Of a stretch of 64,000 bases of DNA, positions 53,226 through 64,000 are shown piece after piece. Each line of letters opens with the position of its first letter. The stretch's first letter is position 1. This stretch comes from Toxorhynchites rutilus septentrionalis. Taxonomy: Eukaryota > Arthropoda > Insecta > Diptera > Culicidae. The translations under genes were made by a program, and so were the position numbers. The stretch spans positions 76,806,542 through 76,870,541 of the forward strand of contig NC_073746.1 of assembly GCF_029784135.1 (NCBI RefSeq). The letters are read 5' to 3'. Under the pieces are notes generated by a model, which made no database searches, had not been told where the DNA came from, and saw only the letters and a list, made by a program, of their open reading frames with translations.

Positions 53226-56200
53226 TTTCATCGAGAATTTTTGGTCACCCTATTTTTGATAACATGAAAATGAGCGTTCTATCATATGTAACAACTTTGT
53301 CGAGGATAGTTTTTGTCTAGAGAATATGTGTCGAGCTCTAAATGCTAATTTCGACTTAAATGCATCTCCTGGACCATTGTGCATTGAAATACATCTCATC
53401 ATTCGTTCTATTTTAACACTATTCTATTGAGTGGATAGAAAATACTCAGTCTCTTAAAATATGTGATGTATTTTATTGAAATTGAATATGGTCAAGTCTG
53501 ATGGATTCGCCATTTGGAGTGGAACTGCTCGACTTTCACTAAACTCAGATTATCGGGATTACCGTTTGGATGATTTAGCAAACATACCATAAAAGCCTTT
53601 CACAACAATAACTAATATTCAATATGTGCAAATCCAATGGTGTGATTAAAGTCAAACCATATTGCCAATTTGATGTCATCATTATAATCTGATTTTATCA
53701 CCCCCTAATAATCCATTGCCATCACAAAACGCCTACAGCTAGCTTGTAGTGTTTCACGAGAACACTGATGGAGCTCATTTTCCGATTTCCGAAAGCAACA
53801 ACAAGTACCACCCACAATTCCCAAGCCAAATGACGCTCAGCGCAGTGATTCACATTTGAATACTGCTCATTTTGCCGGATTAAACACAGGATTACCGCAG
53901 CTTATGCTGAATTTATGCGAATAACACCCACACGTGAGCGCGCCCGCGGTACTTCGGGAACGTGTCCAGCTGATAATAAGAGTGACGCTCATAATCACTT
54001 TCTCTGTCGTTAATGACTGCATGGGGAGAGTGAATGTGTAAAGCTCTGCCGGAATAAACGGGAGGTTGAAGGAAGAACATTGTTTATTATTGAAGCAATT
54101 CGAAACGCTTGGAACGGGATACAAAATCCGTAGTCAATTTAATATCGAATGTTTTTTTTTGTGGAACGCATTTACCGCAGGACCGAAAGAGCCTGACACA
54201 CAATCGAAGATCAATGCGATGGGAAATTGTTCGGAAACATAAGAAGCTTAGCGTGTTTTCTTTTTAAACGATGAGCGAGAGCCTCTTTGAAGATTTGGTT
54301 GCCATGCTCTCCTCGAGAATCGATCTATCCTCCGGTGTCCTGCGGTGGACATCATTTGTGGTGAACTGTGAAAAACATATCAATTTTCTTTAAGGCGCTT
54401 GGAGGGAGATTTCAATAGAATTAAGGTGTTATTGATATGGAAGCTTCAAATAAACAAACAAACGAAATCACCTTATTGATTTGATCTTAATTGCAAAGTT
54501 CGCTTTTCTGATGAAAGCGTAACAAATTTCGGTCGTAAAAAATCATTAGCAGAACTTTGTCGTTTATTCATACGATCAGTGCTTTCACAATAATGTGGAT
54601 TATTTGTTCGACGAGAATGACTTCCGCTCCTCGCGTACTTTACAATTTCTATTTGGGAAACTTTGAATGGTATTAAAATGATCAAATGTGTCTTCCCAAG
54701 CTTGTCTACAGAGAAGACTGTCTTTCAGGTTATTTTCTCAAGTAGTTTCATTCAGCGAAATTTCCACCGCTATTCAATCCATGCCAGCAAATGCCGCAGA
54801 AAGTATTCATAATAACATATATTATTACGATAATCATCCTATTCGCGTGGCACAAAAAGTGCTCGAAGAAGCCGTGTACGAGCATCGCATAATCAAACGC
54901 GAGACAGTCGAAAGAAGTCCTTTCACAATTTTCCAAAAGTCGACGACTAAATGCTTCTTCAGTGAAGCTGAATAGAGGCGCAATGGTTTCCTAACCGCAT
55001 CAGTCAGATTCGCTATTATCCGGCGTAAATAAATTAAAACTAAAATTCTCTACTCAGTTTTTGGGGTGGGCATCTCGGATTTCCACCCCTCCCCCTCCCG
55101 GCGTACGGTACTGTTCGTGTACACTCCCAATCGGTGGCATCAAACGGTTTTCGGAGCTGGGGGCTGGTGAGGAAAATTCCAACGAACCCTTTTTTCTTTT
55201 CCGACGGCACACGGCACCGTTCGCTAATGAATCTTCGTTTCACCGGGACCGAGTGAAGGAGCTCCAAGGTAAATACACACGCCGCTCTGAATCATGTTTT
55301 TCTCGACTTCCACTTTTCCGCTTCGGAATTTAACATCATTAATGTTTATTTAGTTTTCGTAAAAATCTCTTTATCAAATTTCCCTTCGTCAGTTCTGCTA
55401 GTTGCCAACCTTCCCCCCTTCCTGACATGTTGTGATTTGGCTAAATGTGGTGCGGAATTTTCCCGGTGAAGAGGATGCTGCGGTTTGAAAGCATCCGTAA
55501 AACAGTGCGGCGGAAGGATGTTTTTGAAAAATTGGCTCAGCACTTTTAATCACGTTTGAATTACGTATAAGTTTACCTGGGAGCGAGCGTCTCTAAAACG
55601 TCTGTATTTGCTCGGGCAGGTTATGTGGAGTTGATTGGAAAAAAACACATTACGAGAGGTTTCGGGTTGAGCTCTTGGGCCGTCGTTTAATTATCGCTAT
55701 TTTAGGATGCCGGATCAACTCAATCAGCGTTCTAAGTGCTGCTGTGAAAGTGTGCTTTGATGTTGACTGCCACAAACAGAGTTTTGGGTGGGGATGCGAT
55801 CGGGATTTGTACAAATTCAAATATAATTTCGACAAAGTGGGTTTCATTAGGATACAGATGATCAGAATTACAATAGTTGGATGGGTTTGAAGGAAGTTAA
55901 CCCTCAGCATTACTCGCATTCTGTTTTCAGCTGTTCAGATTTTTTTTGCTGTGTCTATCTATGAAGGTGTAACAGATTCAACTACAATTTATTTTTAAAA
56001 AGGACAACACTTGTATTTGATAGTCATTCGTGTCATTATTCTATTGAAAATACTGATGTACTATTCCATTCATCATTTGCGGAAGTTCGATTGCAACATT
56101 TTATTGCAAAGAAAAGTGCAGCATCATCTTTAGCAAACCCACAGTGAGCATGTCACATTAAATAAACAACAAAATAATGACTGTTTTCGATTACTTTTGC

Positions 56201-56242
56201 ATTAATGATAATGCCATTTTTTGTTGTTGTTTTGTTAATGTA
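53226..56242. other. Probably single-copy DNA without recognised gene
   Basis: I find no second copy of any part in the window and no domain. The frame 54688-54975 (SSQACLQRRLSFRLF..., 95 codons) is short and unidentified. The GC content rises around 55040-55270, with C-rich patches. Confidence 0.35.
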
Positions 56243-56355
56243 CAGGATTTTCCATTTCGGGCTTCCGAAAGTATACAGCCCTGCGCTGACAACCGTTTGA
56301 CATAGCTGTCAATCAAAGCGTCATATCGTTAGTTGAATGTCTGCCATTTTACAAT

Positions 56356-57575
56356 ATGGATCGTTTTAGCATCGCGCAACGTGTTAATTTTGTTTAATTA
56401 TACTATAAAAATGATGAAAAACCGGCAAATGTTTTTCGAGCATTACGGACGGATTTTGGTCATCATGGACGGCCTACAGAGCACACAATCGCTAATGTAG
56501 TGCGTAAATTCGAACAAACTAGATCCGTAGCGGATATTGTGAAACCTGTGCATCATCGTAATGTGCGTTCGGCCGAAAATATTGCTGCTGTTGCTGCCAG
56601 TGTGGAGGATGACCCGAATGTTTCGATTCCACGGCGTGCTCAGCAATTGGGCTTGTCAAACACATCATTGTGGCGAATTTTGCATTTGGACTTGCACCTA
56701 CATCCATATAAAGTCCAACTGGTACAAAAATTAGAGCGTGGTGACCATGGAATGCGTTGGGCATACGTCGATTGGGTGAACGAACAACAGCAGCAAAATG
56801 CTGAATTTTCGCATCAAATTTTCTTCAGCGATGAGGCACATTTCGAGCTCGGTGGCTATGTGAACACCCAAAATTTCCGTATATGGGGCTCAGAAAATCC
56901 ACACGTGGAGCCGATCTGGCGTAGTGGTAACATCCATGCCTCTCACGCTAAAGGTCACGAGTTCAATTCTCACTCCCGACATTCTTCCAAAAATGAAGTA
57001 AAAGTGACGAACCAGCCAAATGAGTTGAAAGTCACTATAATACAGATAAAAAAAAAATCCACACGTGATTGTTGAGAGGCCATTGCATCCGCCAAAAGTC
57101 ACCGTTTGGTGCGCATTATGGTCTGGTGGAGTCATCGGGCCGTATTTCTTTGAAAATGAGGACGGCGAAACGGTAACTGTGAATGGTGAGCGCTATGGCC
57201 GCATGTTAACCGATTTTTTTAGTCACAAATTGAAGATATGGATACGGATGACATGTGGTTTCAGCAGGACGGCGCCACGTGCCACACAACGCGACCGAAC
57301 ATGGCCATATTGCGAACGAAATTTGAGGGATTTCGCGTTTTGGTGATGCCAATTGGCCGACCAGATCATGCGATTTGAACCCGCTAGACTTTTTTTTGTG
57401 GGGTTATGCCAACTCTCCGCAAACTCTTGAACATTTGAAAGACAACATTCGTGAAGTTATGACCGAGATATCGCCTCATATGTGCCGAAAAGTCATCGAA
57501 AATTACCTGTTCCGTATCAAGGTGTGCGAGGAAGCCCTAGGTGGACATTTGAATGATGTTGTATTTCACACATAA
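56356..57575 (+). pseudogene. DD41D transposase, copy 2
   Basis: The ATG at 56356 starts MDRFSIAQRVNFV and is stopped three codons later (TAA for a Lys codon of copy 1). The main frame resumes at 56500 with MRKFEQTRSVADIVKP and runs to FFSDEAHFELGG and WGSENPHV, where the SINE interrupts it. After the SINE come IVERPLHPPKVTVWCALW, then FQQDGATCHT and NPLDFFLWGY in shifted frames. A short deletion removes residues after WGYA (copy 1 has KDRVY). Confidence 0.85.
56908..57053 (+). mobile_element. tRNA-derived SINE inside a DD41D transposon, 14-bp TSD
   Basis: AAAATCCACACGTG is present at 56894-56907 and 57054-57067. The insert starts GAGCCGATCTGGCGTAGTGG, with the A box TGGCGTAGTGG and the B box GAGTTCAATTCTC, and ends in a run of A. 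The length of 146 bases is that of a short tRNA-SINE. It is plus-strand. Confidence 0.88.
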
Positions 57576-57682
57576 TGGCATAAACCAAACTTTAATTTGA
57601 AATAAAAGTTTCATCGAAATTCGAATTCTAAGTGTGTTTTATTTCAATTTACTTTCGGAATTTAAAGTTGGAAAACCCTGTA

Positions 57683-58180
57683 TATTGTAAAAAAAATAGA
57701 GCGTTGTCTACGAAAGTTTGAGACTCGCGCGCGTTTGGTGGGCCTGGATTTTGTAAAGTGAACACTGACAGAACACTGATATACTTAATGAAATTTTTAT
57801 GTGGGGTCTGAAGTGGAAACTGGAATGGGGATAGCCTATTCAGAATCTAAACTATCTTTTTATCGGATGGTAATAACGAGTATTTCTGAACTACGGCAGA
57901 TCTCTATCATGTTCTAAGTAGACACTTTTAGATATTGGGTTCAATTCACAATCTGTCAAGGACCCTGAAGTTGAGATTATTATTATGTTAATGTCGATAC
58001 AAATAGGACCATTGTTTTTCTTTTACAGTTTTTGCCTATTTATAATGTTCTATTAATAGAAATTAATGCCTTCAACAGAGTCAGTTCGCTTTGATTTTGG
58101 TTTTATAATACCGTTCTGAATCATATTTCGGACACTTTGTTCTAATATCTTGAAATGCTTGATGCACTTATGATATAACT
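57683..58180. other. Spacer without recognised gene
   Basis: AT-rich, no domain or repeat partner recognised. Confidence 0.3.
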
Positions 58181-58181
58181 A

Positions 58182-59474
58182 AAGGGTGTGTCACATCAAA
58201 TTGCATCACGGAAAAAACGCTGTAGAAATTCGCCCAGTAGACCGATCCTTTTGAAAATTTTAGACAGTAAAATAAAAACTATTAAACAACTTTTGGCATT
58301 TTCTTTTTATTCATACTTCGAGCCCAAGCCCGTATGCTCGCACCTTCCTCTTTACCCCGTCCATAAGGTTCTGTACAAGGTCAGGTTGTAGTTTTTTTTT
58401 GAACATAAATCCATTTTCTCTTGAAGTCCGCCTCCGATTTGACAACTTTTGGGTTCTTCCGGAGGGCCTGCTTCATAATCGCCCAATATTTCTCTATTGG
58501 GCGAAGCTCCTGCGCGTTGGGCGGGTTCATTTCCTCTGGCACGAAGGTGACCCCGTTGGCTTCGTACCACTCCAACACGTCCTTTGAATAGTGGCACGAA
58601 GCGAGATCCGGCCAGAAGATGGTTGGGCCCTCGTGTTGCTTCAATAGTGGTAGTAAGCGCTTCTGTAGGCACTCCTTAAGGTAAACCTGCCCGTTTACCG
58701 TGCCGGTCATCACGAAGGGGGCGCTCCGCTTTCCGCATGAGCAGATCGTTTGCCACACCATGTACTTTTTGGCAAACTTGGATAGTTTCTGCTTGCGAAT
58801 CTCCTCCGCTGAATTTGTCCTCTGCGGAGAAGAACAACAGGCCCGGCAGCTGACGAAAGTCCGCTTTGACGTAGGTTTCGTCGTCCATTACCAGGCAATA
58901 CGGCTTCGTCAGCATTTCGGTGTACAGCTTCCGGGCTCGCGTCTTCCCTACCATGTTTTGCCTTTCGTCGCGGTTAGGAGCCTTCTGAACCTTGTATGTA
59001 CCCAGGCCCTCCCGCTGCTTGGTCTACTGGACGAATGAACTTGACAAATTCAGCTTATTGGCGACATCCCGGACCGAACTTCTCAGATCACGTCTGAACT
59101 GCTTAACTACGCGCTTGTGATCTTTTTCACTGACGGAGCATCCATTTTTGCCGTTCTTCACCTTCCGGTCGATGGTTAGGTTCTCGAAGTATCGTTTTAG
59201 TACTCTGCTGACCGTGGATTGGACGATTCCCAGCATCTTACCGATGTCCCGATGTGATAATTCCGGATTCTCGAATTGAGTGCACAGGATTAATTCACGA
59301 CGCTCTTTTTCGTTCGACGACATTTTCCAAATTTACGAAAAATTGACAGTGAAGCATGGCCAACGTGATCTATACACTCTTATCTGATTATAAGCGAAAG
59401 CTGAAGATATAATTCCTAAAAATTAAATTCCTACAGCGTATTTTCCGTGATGCAATTTGATGTGACACACCCTT
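58182..59474 (-). mobile_element. DD37E Tc1-like transposon (ITmD37E type), copy 2, 1293 bp
   Basis: The same terminal repeats as copy 1 (AAGGGTGTGTCACATCAAAT), flanked by TA (58180-58181 and 59475-59476). The two copies differ by few substitutions and small indels. The transposase is minus strand. Confidence 0.92.
58381..59323 (-). pseudogene. DD37E transposase, copy 2
   Basis: It begins MSSNEKERRELILCTQFENP at 59323 and keeps the region FRRDLRSSVRDVANKLNL that copy 1 lacks. A stop follows SSSFVQ (about 59026). The catalytic half keeps VMDDETYVKADF. A deletion after EDKFS shifts the frame, which resumes as MVWQTICSCGKR and keeps FWPDLASCHYSK and LRPIEKYWAIMK uninterrupted. The lesions are at other places than those of copy 1. 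Confidence 0.88.
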
Positions 59475-59475
59475 T

Positions 59476-60164
59476 ATTAACATTAACATCACAATTGCTT
59501 CTTTAGAGTAATCCCTTAGTTTCACTATCCCTTAATTTAAGAATTACATTTGAATTATTACATAGTAGGAAAAAAATCCATCCAAAATCCAAAATCCACT
59601 CATTATCGTTTGCTTAGCGTGAGCACGTAGAATTTACCTGTTCATCAATATTTAAATTTCTCCCGTGTTTCATCAATTCTCATCATCGGTAACAGTTTAC
59701 TGTGATTGCTTGGTAAGTGTTTCGCAGTTGACTATAAAATATAATCAAGTGTAATGCAATTTTCGTCCAAAAAATGACAAAATAAAGTGTCCGAAATTTG
59801 AATTCAATCTGTCCGAAATTTGATTTAGTGTCCGAAGTTTGATTCTTATTCGCTTCATTTGAAAAGCATTTTATTCGATGATTTTCTTATGTTTTCAATC
59901 AAATAAGTACCAAAGAAGAAAGCTCAAAAGTATATTGAACTAATTCATTGAAAATATCTACCAAATAATAACTGTGCACAAAGTTTCGATCTTTTTTTTG
60001 CATCATATGCCTTAAGCGTCCGAAATATGATTCGGAACGGTACTGTTCAATTAATTTGGTTAAACATAAATATTATCTATTAGATGAATCGGCCAGTTCA
60101 AACCTTTGTTGGGATATGAGGTGGATCATCATCATATAAAAATTGATAACATTGGAACTCATAA
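59476..60164. other. Spacer without recognised gene
   Basis: AT-rich, no recognised domain. The word GTCCGAAATTTGA occurs three times in about 60 bases near 59790-59850. Confidence 0.3.
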
Positions 60165-63100
60165 AAAAATTAGATTCGAAATAGAAGGCATAATTGTTTG
60201 AATACTGTGGTTGTTGTTACAAAACGTGGCCAAGTAATTGAAATTGTATACAAAGCTAGTAATCTCCAGTCCCTCGAAAATTGTTTCCCACCTAACCTCG
60301 AGTGAACCGCAAGTAATCAGTGGATTCCTTCTAAACGTAGAATTCAAGAAAATATCCATAACTGGCACGTTTCCGATGAGGCGTCTTTGTCTGATCATAG
60401 ACACATTATTTTTGAATGGAATGGTGGCATGGAAGTTCAGAGAGAATACCGAGATCCCAAAAAAACCAATTGGGATCGGTATGCACTTGAACTCGAGTCT
60501 AAAACTCTAAACTCAAAAATAAGGTCGATTCAACAGATTGAATCAGCTACAAAAGAATTAAATGAAACGATAATCTCTGCCTACAACAGTAATTGCCCAC
60601 TGAGAAAAGTTTCTTCGACAAGAAACGTTCCTTGGTGGAATAAAAGGCTCGAACGGCTTCGCAAAACGGCGCGTAAATTATTCAACAGAGCAAAAATTAC
60701 CTCGGACTGGTCTCAATATAAGAGAGCCCTAACTGAGTACAGTAGAGAACTGAGACGATCTAAACGAAAATCCTGGGTATATAACTGCGAAAGCATTGAA
60801 AATACCCCAATCGTTGCTAGACTCAACAAGACTTTGGCAAAAGACCACTCGAACGGGCTTGGATCGCTTAAAAAGGACGACGGTTCGTTCACAAAAACCC
60901 CCTCAGAAGTACTAGACTTACTGATGAAGACTCACTTTCCGGGATCTACATCTGTCCACTCGGACACAAATCCTGGCTATAGTGGCGACACAATATGCTC
61001 TCGAAGGCGTCTCATAGGACCCGAAAGTGCAAAGGATGTCGCTAACATAGTTGCTGGGTTAGTCTTCACGAGGGCCAGAGTAGCAAACGCGGTGAGATCC
61101 TTTCTACCTTACAAATCTGCAGGTGCAGACGGGATTTTTCCAGCCTTGATTCAAAATGGAGAATCAAAACTAATTCCGTCTCTAATCGAGATCTTTAAGG
61201 CAAGTCTGATACTAGAGCACATTCCTTCGATATGGAGACTTGTGAAAGTAGTTTTCATCCCAAAAGCGGGAAAACGCGACAAATCACTTCCAAAGGCTTT
61301 TAGACCAATTAGTTTATCATCAATACTGTTGAAAACTATGGAAAAAGTATTATATGAATACATAAAGTCTGTATTCATGTCCAAACACCCACTATCCAAA
61401 TACCAGTTTGCCTACCAATCAGGCAAATCCACAATAACAGCACTACACATGCTTGTGACAAAAATTGAAAAATCTCTCTTGTCAAAAGAAACCGCATTAT
61501 GTGCGTTTCTTGACATCGAAGGTGCTTTTGATAATGCTTCTTATCTATCAATGGCACAGGCAATGAGAAGAAGACACTTTGATAACTGTATAGTCGAATG
61601 GATCCATGGCATGCTCACACAAAGAAAAATCACCTCGGAGCTGGGCGGGTCGTCTAATTATGTGATTGCAACAAAAGGTTGCCCACAAGGAGGCGTTCTA
61701 TCACCTCTCCTTTGGTCACTAGTAGTTGACGACCTTCTGACAAGTTTAGAGGCAAAAGGTTTTGAAATTGTGGGCTTCGCCGATGATCTAGTCATAATGA
61801 TACGAGGCAAGTTCGACGACGTGATATCGAGTAGAATGCAGATGGCCTTAAACCTAACACAAAATTGGTGTACCACAGAAGGTCTGAGCATAAATCCCTC
61901 GAAAACAACAATTGTTCCATTCACCAAAAAGAAAAAACAGCATCTGCAGTCTTTATATCTTGGGGGAGTGGAAATAAAATGCAGCGCTTCAGTGAAATAT
62001 CTAGGTGTTATCCTAGATGCTAAACTCAACTGGAATGCACACTTAGATGCAATAATCAGTAAGGCCAATACAGCCCTATGGGCATGTTCTAAAATGATAG
62101 GAAGAACATGGGGTCTTAAACCAAAAATGGTAATGTGGGTCTACACTGCCATTGTGCGGCCCAGAATAACCTATGCCTCATTAGTCTGGTGGCCAAAGAC
62201 CAAGGAGACTGTAGCTACAAAAAAGCTGAACAAACTCCAACGACTAGCATGCATTGCAATTACTGGAGCAATGCGAAGCACACCCTCGAAGGCACTGGAG
62301 GCTATCCTTCACTTGCTACCTCTGAACCAACATGTTCAGCTAGAGGCTAAGAAAAGCGCTCTAAAGCTTAAACAATGGAAAAAAATACTAGACGGAGACA
62401 AAATTGGTCACTTGAGCATCCTGAATCTCTTACCCGTAGGACCATCCTCAGAGATGAACAGTGATTGGATGGAACCTAGGACTAACTACGACATTCCATA
62501 CAGTGTAATCGAGCCTTCTCGTTCAATATGGAATGAAGGCGGTCCCAGTGTTCGTAACGGTTCAATCATGTTCTACACTGATGGGTCAAAAATGGGAATC
62601 AGAACAGGTGCTGGAGTGTATGGTCCCAGAACAAAAATCTCTGTAGCTATGGGAAACTGGCCAACAGTTTTTCAAGCAGAAATAGCTGCGATAATAGAAT
62701 GCTCAAATGTCTGCCTTAAAAGAAAATATAGACATGCTAACATCTGCATATTCTCAGACAGTCAAGCGGCACTTAAAGCTCTAAATGCTTTTAAATGCTC
62801 CTCAAAAATTGTCTGGGAATGCATTCTCCTCTTACGGCAACTAAGTCGGATAAGTTCGGTACAACTGTACTGGATTCCTGGTCATTGTGGAATAGAGGGA
62901 AACGAGCGAGCAGATGAACTTGCCAGGAACGGCTCAAGCTCACCTTTCACTGGTCCAGAACCTTTCTGTGGAATATCTGACTGTGTGTTGAAAGGTGAGC
63001 TGAAGAACTGGGAAGACCGGGAAGTATTAGCCAACTGGTTGGCGGTACAACTTAACCAGTCAAAAAAATTTATCACGCCGAGTATTAAAATTACTCAACA

Positions 63101-63575
63101 ATTGCTGAGTCTTAACAAGAAAGACTTAGGCACAATCACAGGCCTTATAACAGGACACTGTCCGAGTAAATACCATCTCAAAAACATAGGTTTAGTGCAA
63201 GATGATATTTGTCGTTTTTGTTATACCGAAAGTGAAACCTCGGAACATTTGCTCTGTAATTGTGGAGCTCTAACTAGACGCAGACTGCAATACCTTGATA
63301 AGGCTATTTTGGAGCCCAAGGAAATTTGGTCTGCGTCGCCGATCAGGATTATAAAATTTATCAAACAGAGTATTCCTGATTGGCACCTATCTCGCTATAG
63401 CATTCAGTCTACTTCTTCATCAATAAGTAGTAGGTAAGCTTGAAGCGGAGTACAAAAAAAATGGGATATACCACAATAGTTCAGAATAATGGACGCAGTG
63501 GTTCACATCCAACAGGGGGAAAAAAAAACGTAGAATTAAGAAAGTTGCTTTGTAAATAAACAAACAAAAAGTTAT
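60165..63575 (+). mobile_element. 5'-truncated LOA/I-type LINE with long intact ORF2 part
   Basis: It starts inside the endonuclease domain, where VTKRGQVIEIVYKASNL is readable at about 60214-60264. It continues through reverse transcriptase, RNase H and a C-terminal zinc knuckle, and ends with a tail of AAATAAACAAACAAA near 63570. There is no ORF1 and most of the endonuclease is missing, so the copy is dead on arrival although its remaining frame is clean. Confidence 0.85.
60387..63437 (+). CDS. LINE ORF2 fragment: reverse transcriptase, RNase H, zinc knuckle (about 1016 residues)
   Basis: The frame is open without a stop. It has no natural start ATG: it begins mid-protein at the end of the endonuclease (LSDHRHIIFEW). 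Reverse transcriptase motifs: KSAGADGIFPALI (about residues 242-254), FRPISLSSILLKTMEK, FLDIEGAFDN, GCPQGGVLSPLLW and the catalytic FADDLVIM (about residue 463). RNase H: FYTDGSKMG (about 730), QAEIAAIIE, FSDSQAALKAL and WIPGHCGIEGNERADELA (about 830). The C-terminal knuckle is CRFCYTESETSEHLLC (about 942). RT plus RNase H with GCPQGGVLSPLLW suggests the LOA or I group (Lian-like in mosquitoes). The lack of stops implies a fairly recent insertion. Confidence 0.85.
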   Translation: MSDHRHIIFEWNGGMEVQREYRDPKKTNWDRYALELESKTLNSKIRSIQQIESATKELNETIISAYNSNCPLRKVSSTRNVPWWNKRLERLRKTARKLFNRAKITSDWSQYKRALTEYSRELRRSKRKSWVYNCESIENTPIVARLNKTLAKDHSNGLGSLKKDDGSFTKTPSEVLDLLMKTHFPGSTSVHSDTNPGYSGDTICSRRRLIGPESAKDVANIVAGLVFTRARVANAVRSFLPYKSAGADGIFPALIQNGESKLIPSLIEIFKASLILEHIPSIWRLVKVVFIPKAGKRDKSLPKAFRPISLSSILLKTMEKVLYEYIKSVFMSKHPLSKYQFAYQSGKSTITALHMLVTKIEKSLLSKETALCAFLDIEGAFDNASYLSMAQAMRRRHFDNCIVEWIHGMLTQRKITSELGGSSNYVIATKGCPQGGVLSPLLWSLVVDDLLTSLEAKGFEIVGFADDLVIMIRGKFDDVISSRMQMALNLTQNWCTTEGLSINPSKTTIVPFTKKKKQHLQSLYLGGVEIKCSASVKYLGVILDAKLNWNAHLDAIISKANTALWACSKMIGRTWGLKPKMVMWVYTAIVRPRITYASLVWWPKTKETVATKKLNKLQRLACIAITGAMRSTPSKALEAILHLLPLNQHVQLEAKKSALKLKQWKKILDGDKIGHLSILNLLPVGPSSEMNSDWMEPRTNYDIPYSVIEPSRSIWNEGGPSVRNGSIMFYTDGSKMGIRTGAGVYGPRTKISVAMGNWPTVFQAEIAAIIECSNVCLKRKYRHANICIFSDSQAALKALNAFKCSSKIVWECILLLRQLSRISSVQLYWIPGHCGIEGNERADELARNGSSSPFTGPEPFCGISDCVLKGELKNWEDREVLANWLAVQLNQSKKFITPSIKITQQLLSLNKKDLGTITGLITGHCPSKYHLKNIGLVQDDICRFCYTESETSEHLLCNCGALTRRRLQYLDKAILEPKEIWSASPIRIIKFIKQSIPDWHLSRYSIQSTSSSISSR

Positions 63576-63644
63576 CAACTCCGTAAAGCTATTGCGGTAG
63601 ATTCTTACATATAAATGATTTGGAAAAAAGTTAGCAACAACGCT

Positions 63645-63872
63645 TTAAAACTCCTATACTCGCGCATTGGTCTGTCAGACCGAGAAATCAATAATTCGTT
63701 CATTTCTCAGAAAATATCAACACTACGATTTTGCGATTCATTCTAGCTTCGTTATTCGTCGTTCGCCATCGTTTAGCGTATCGCATGTGTTGGTACATGG
63801 TACAAAGGGGACGTGTGCCACTTTTTTAACACTTTCGGTCTGACACACCGACGCGGGTATAGGAGTAACTTT
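63645..63872. mobile_element. MITE-like inverted repeat of about 228 bp
   Basis: ACTCCTATACTCGCGCATTG with GTCTGTCAGACCGA on the left is matched on the right by TCGGTCTGACACACCGACGC and GGGTATAGGAGTA, an imperfect inverted repeat of roughly 35 bases per arm. No protein. The flanks do not give a clear target duplication. Confidence 0.6.
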
Positions 63873-64000
63873 TTTGGACAAGTGACTTTTTTCATATTCT
63901 AGAATATTGTTGAATGAAAAGGATAAATTAATGGTAGTGGCGTGGAATATTTATTGCATACTAGCTGTACCCTGCCACGCTTTGCTGTGGCACATTGTGG

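Larger units (their letters stand above)
56243..57680 (+). mobile_element. DD41D mariner-type (rosa-like) transposon, copy 2
   Basis: The ends CAGGATTTTCCA and GGAAAACCCTG match copy 1 (29563-30864) apart from one base. They are flanked by TA (56241-56242 and 57681-57682). It contains a SINE at 56908-57053. The orientation is opposite to copy 1. Confidence 0.9.

Noticed and set aside
54688..54975. 95-codon frame as a host gene exon
   Set aside because: No domain, no clear splice partners, and chance frames of this length are common in the window.
1..64000. CRISPR array, rRNA operon or bacterial-type operon
   Set aside because: Intron structure, transposon types and base composition are eukaryotic; the tandem repeats have no spacer pattern.

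Overview
The window is eukaryotic and very probably comes from a mosquito, most likely an Aedes-type genome. The evidence is short GT-AG introns of about 55-70 bases beside one intron of about 9.4 kb, AT-rich non-coding DNA, and a dense mix of BEL/Pao, Jockey-like and RNase H-bearing LINEs, DD37E, DD41D, Tc1, Tc3 and hAT transposons, tRNA-derived SINEs and MITEs. The species call is inference; no search was run.

The only clear host gene is a plus-strand, eight-exon sodium:solute symporter of the SLC5 family (coding 1412-13332, about 627 residues). Exons 1-4 lie in the first 2.4 kb. Intron 4 (2440-11889) is filled with a decayed BEL/Pao retroelement (3535-9039), a Tc1 DD34E relic and part of another Tc1/mariner transposase. 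Exons 5-8 follow at 11890-13332.

From about 14 to 42 kb the window is a graveyard of nested transposons. A mariner relic (about 15120-16964) carries a LINE tail with a 12-base target duplication. A long Jockey-like LINE (about 17980-23618) is cut by an 811-base hAT element with perfect 15-base ends and an 8-base duplication. A tail-to-tail second LINE follows. A second BEL/Pao relic (28.3-31.85 kb) is split by a DD41D transposon. A Tc3-like element (34426-36434) carries another copy of the same LINE tail, again with a 12-base duplication. Two copies of a tRNA-derived SINE, a satellite-like dimer, a hAT MITE and a cecropia-type mariner relic complete this part.

From about 42.6 to 64 kb the DNA is sparser. 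It holds a 27-base minisatellite, a 95-base tandem array, a recent duplication of about 160 identical bases, a pogo-like MITE, two DD37E copies with long near-identical ends, a complex inverted-repeat cluster, a second DD41D copy carrying a tRNA-SINE, and a LOA/I-type LINE whose RT-RNase H reading frame of about 1017 codons is unbroken (60387-63437). I see no convincing second host gene, CRISPR array, rRNA or functional tRNA gene.

The elements do not act as one system. They record layered insertions, and the order can be read where one interrupts another: hAT into LINE, DD41D into BEL, SINE into DD41D, LINE tails into mariner and Tc3. The most biologically interesting candidates are a canonical-format -1 frameshift heptamer at the ORF1/ORF2 overlap of the Jockey-like LINE, two possible C-termini of the transporter, and SINE and LINE families that share 3' tail sequence.
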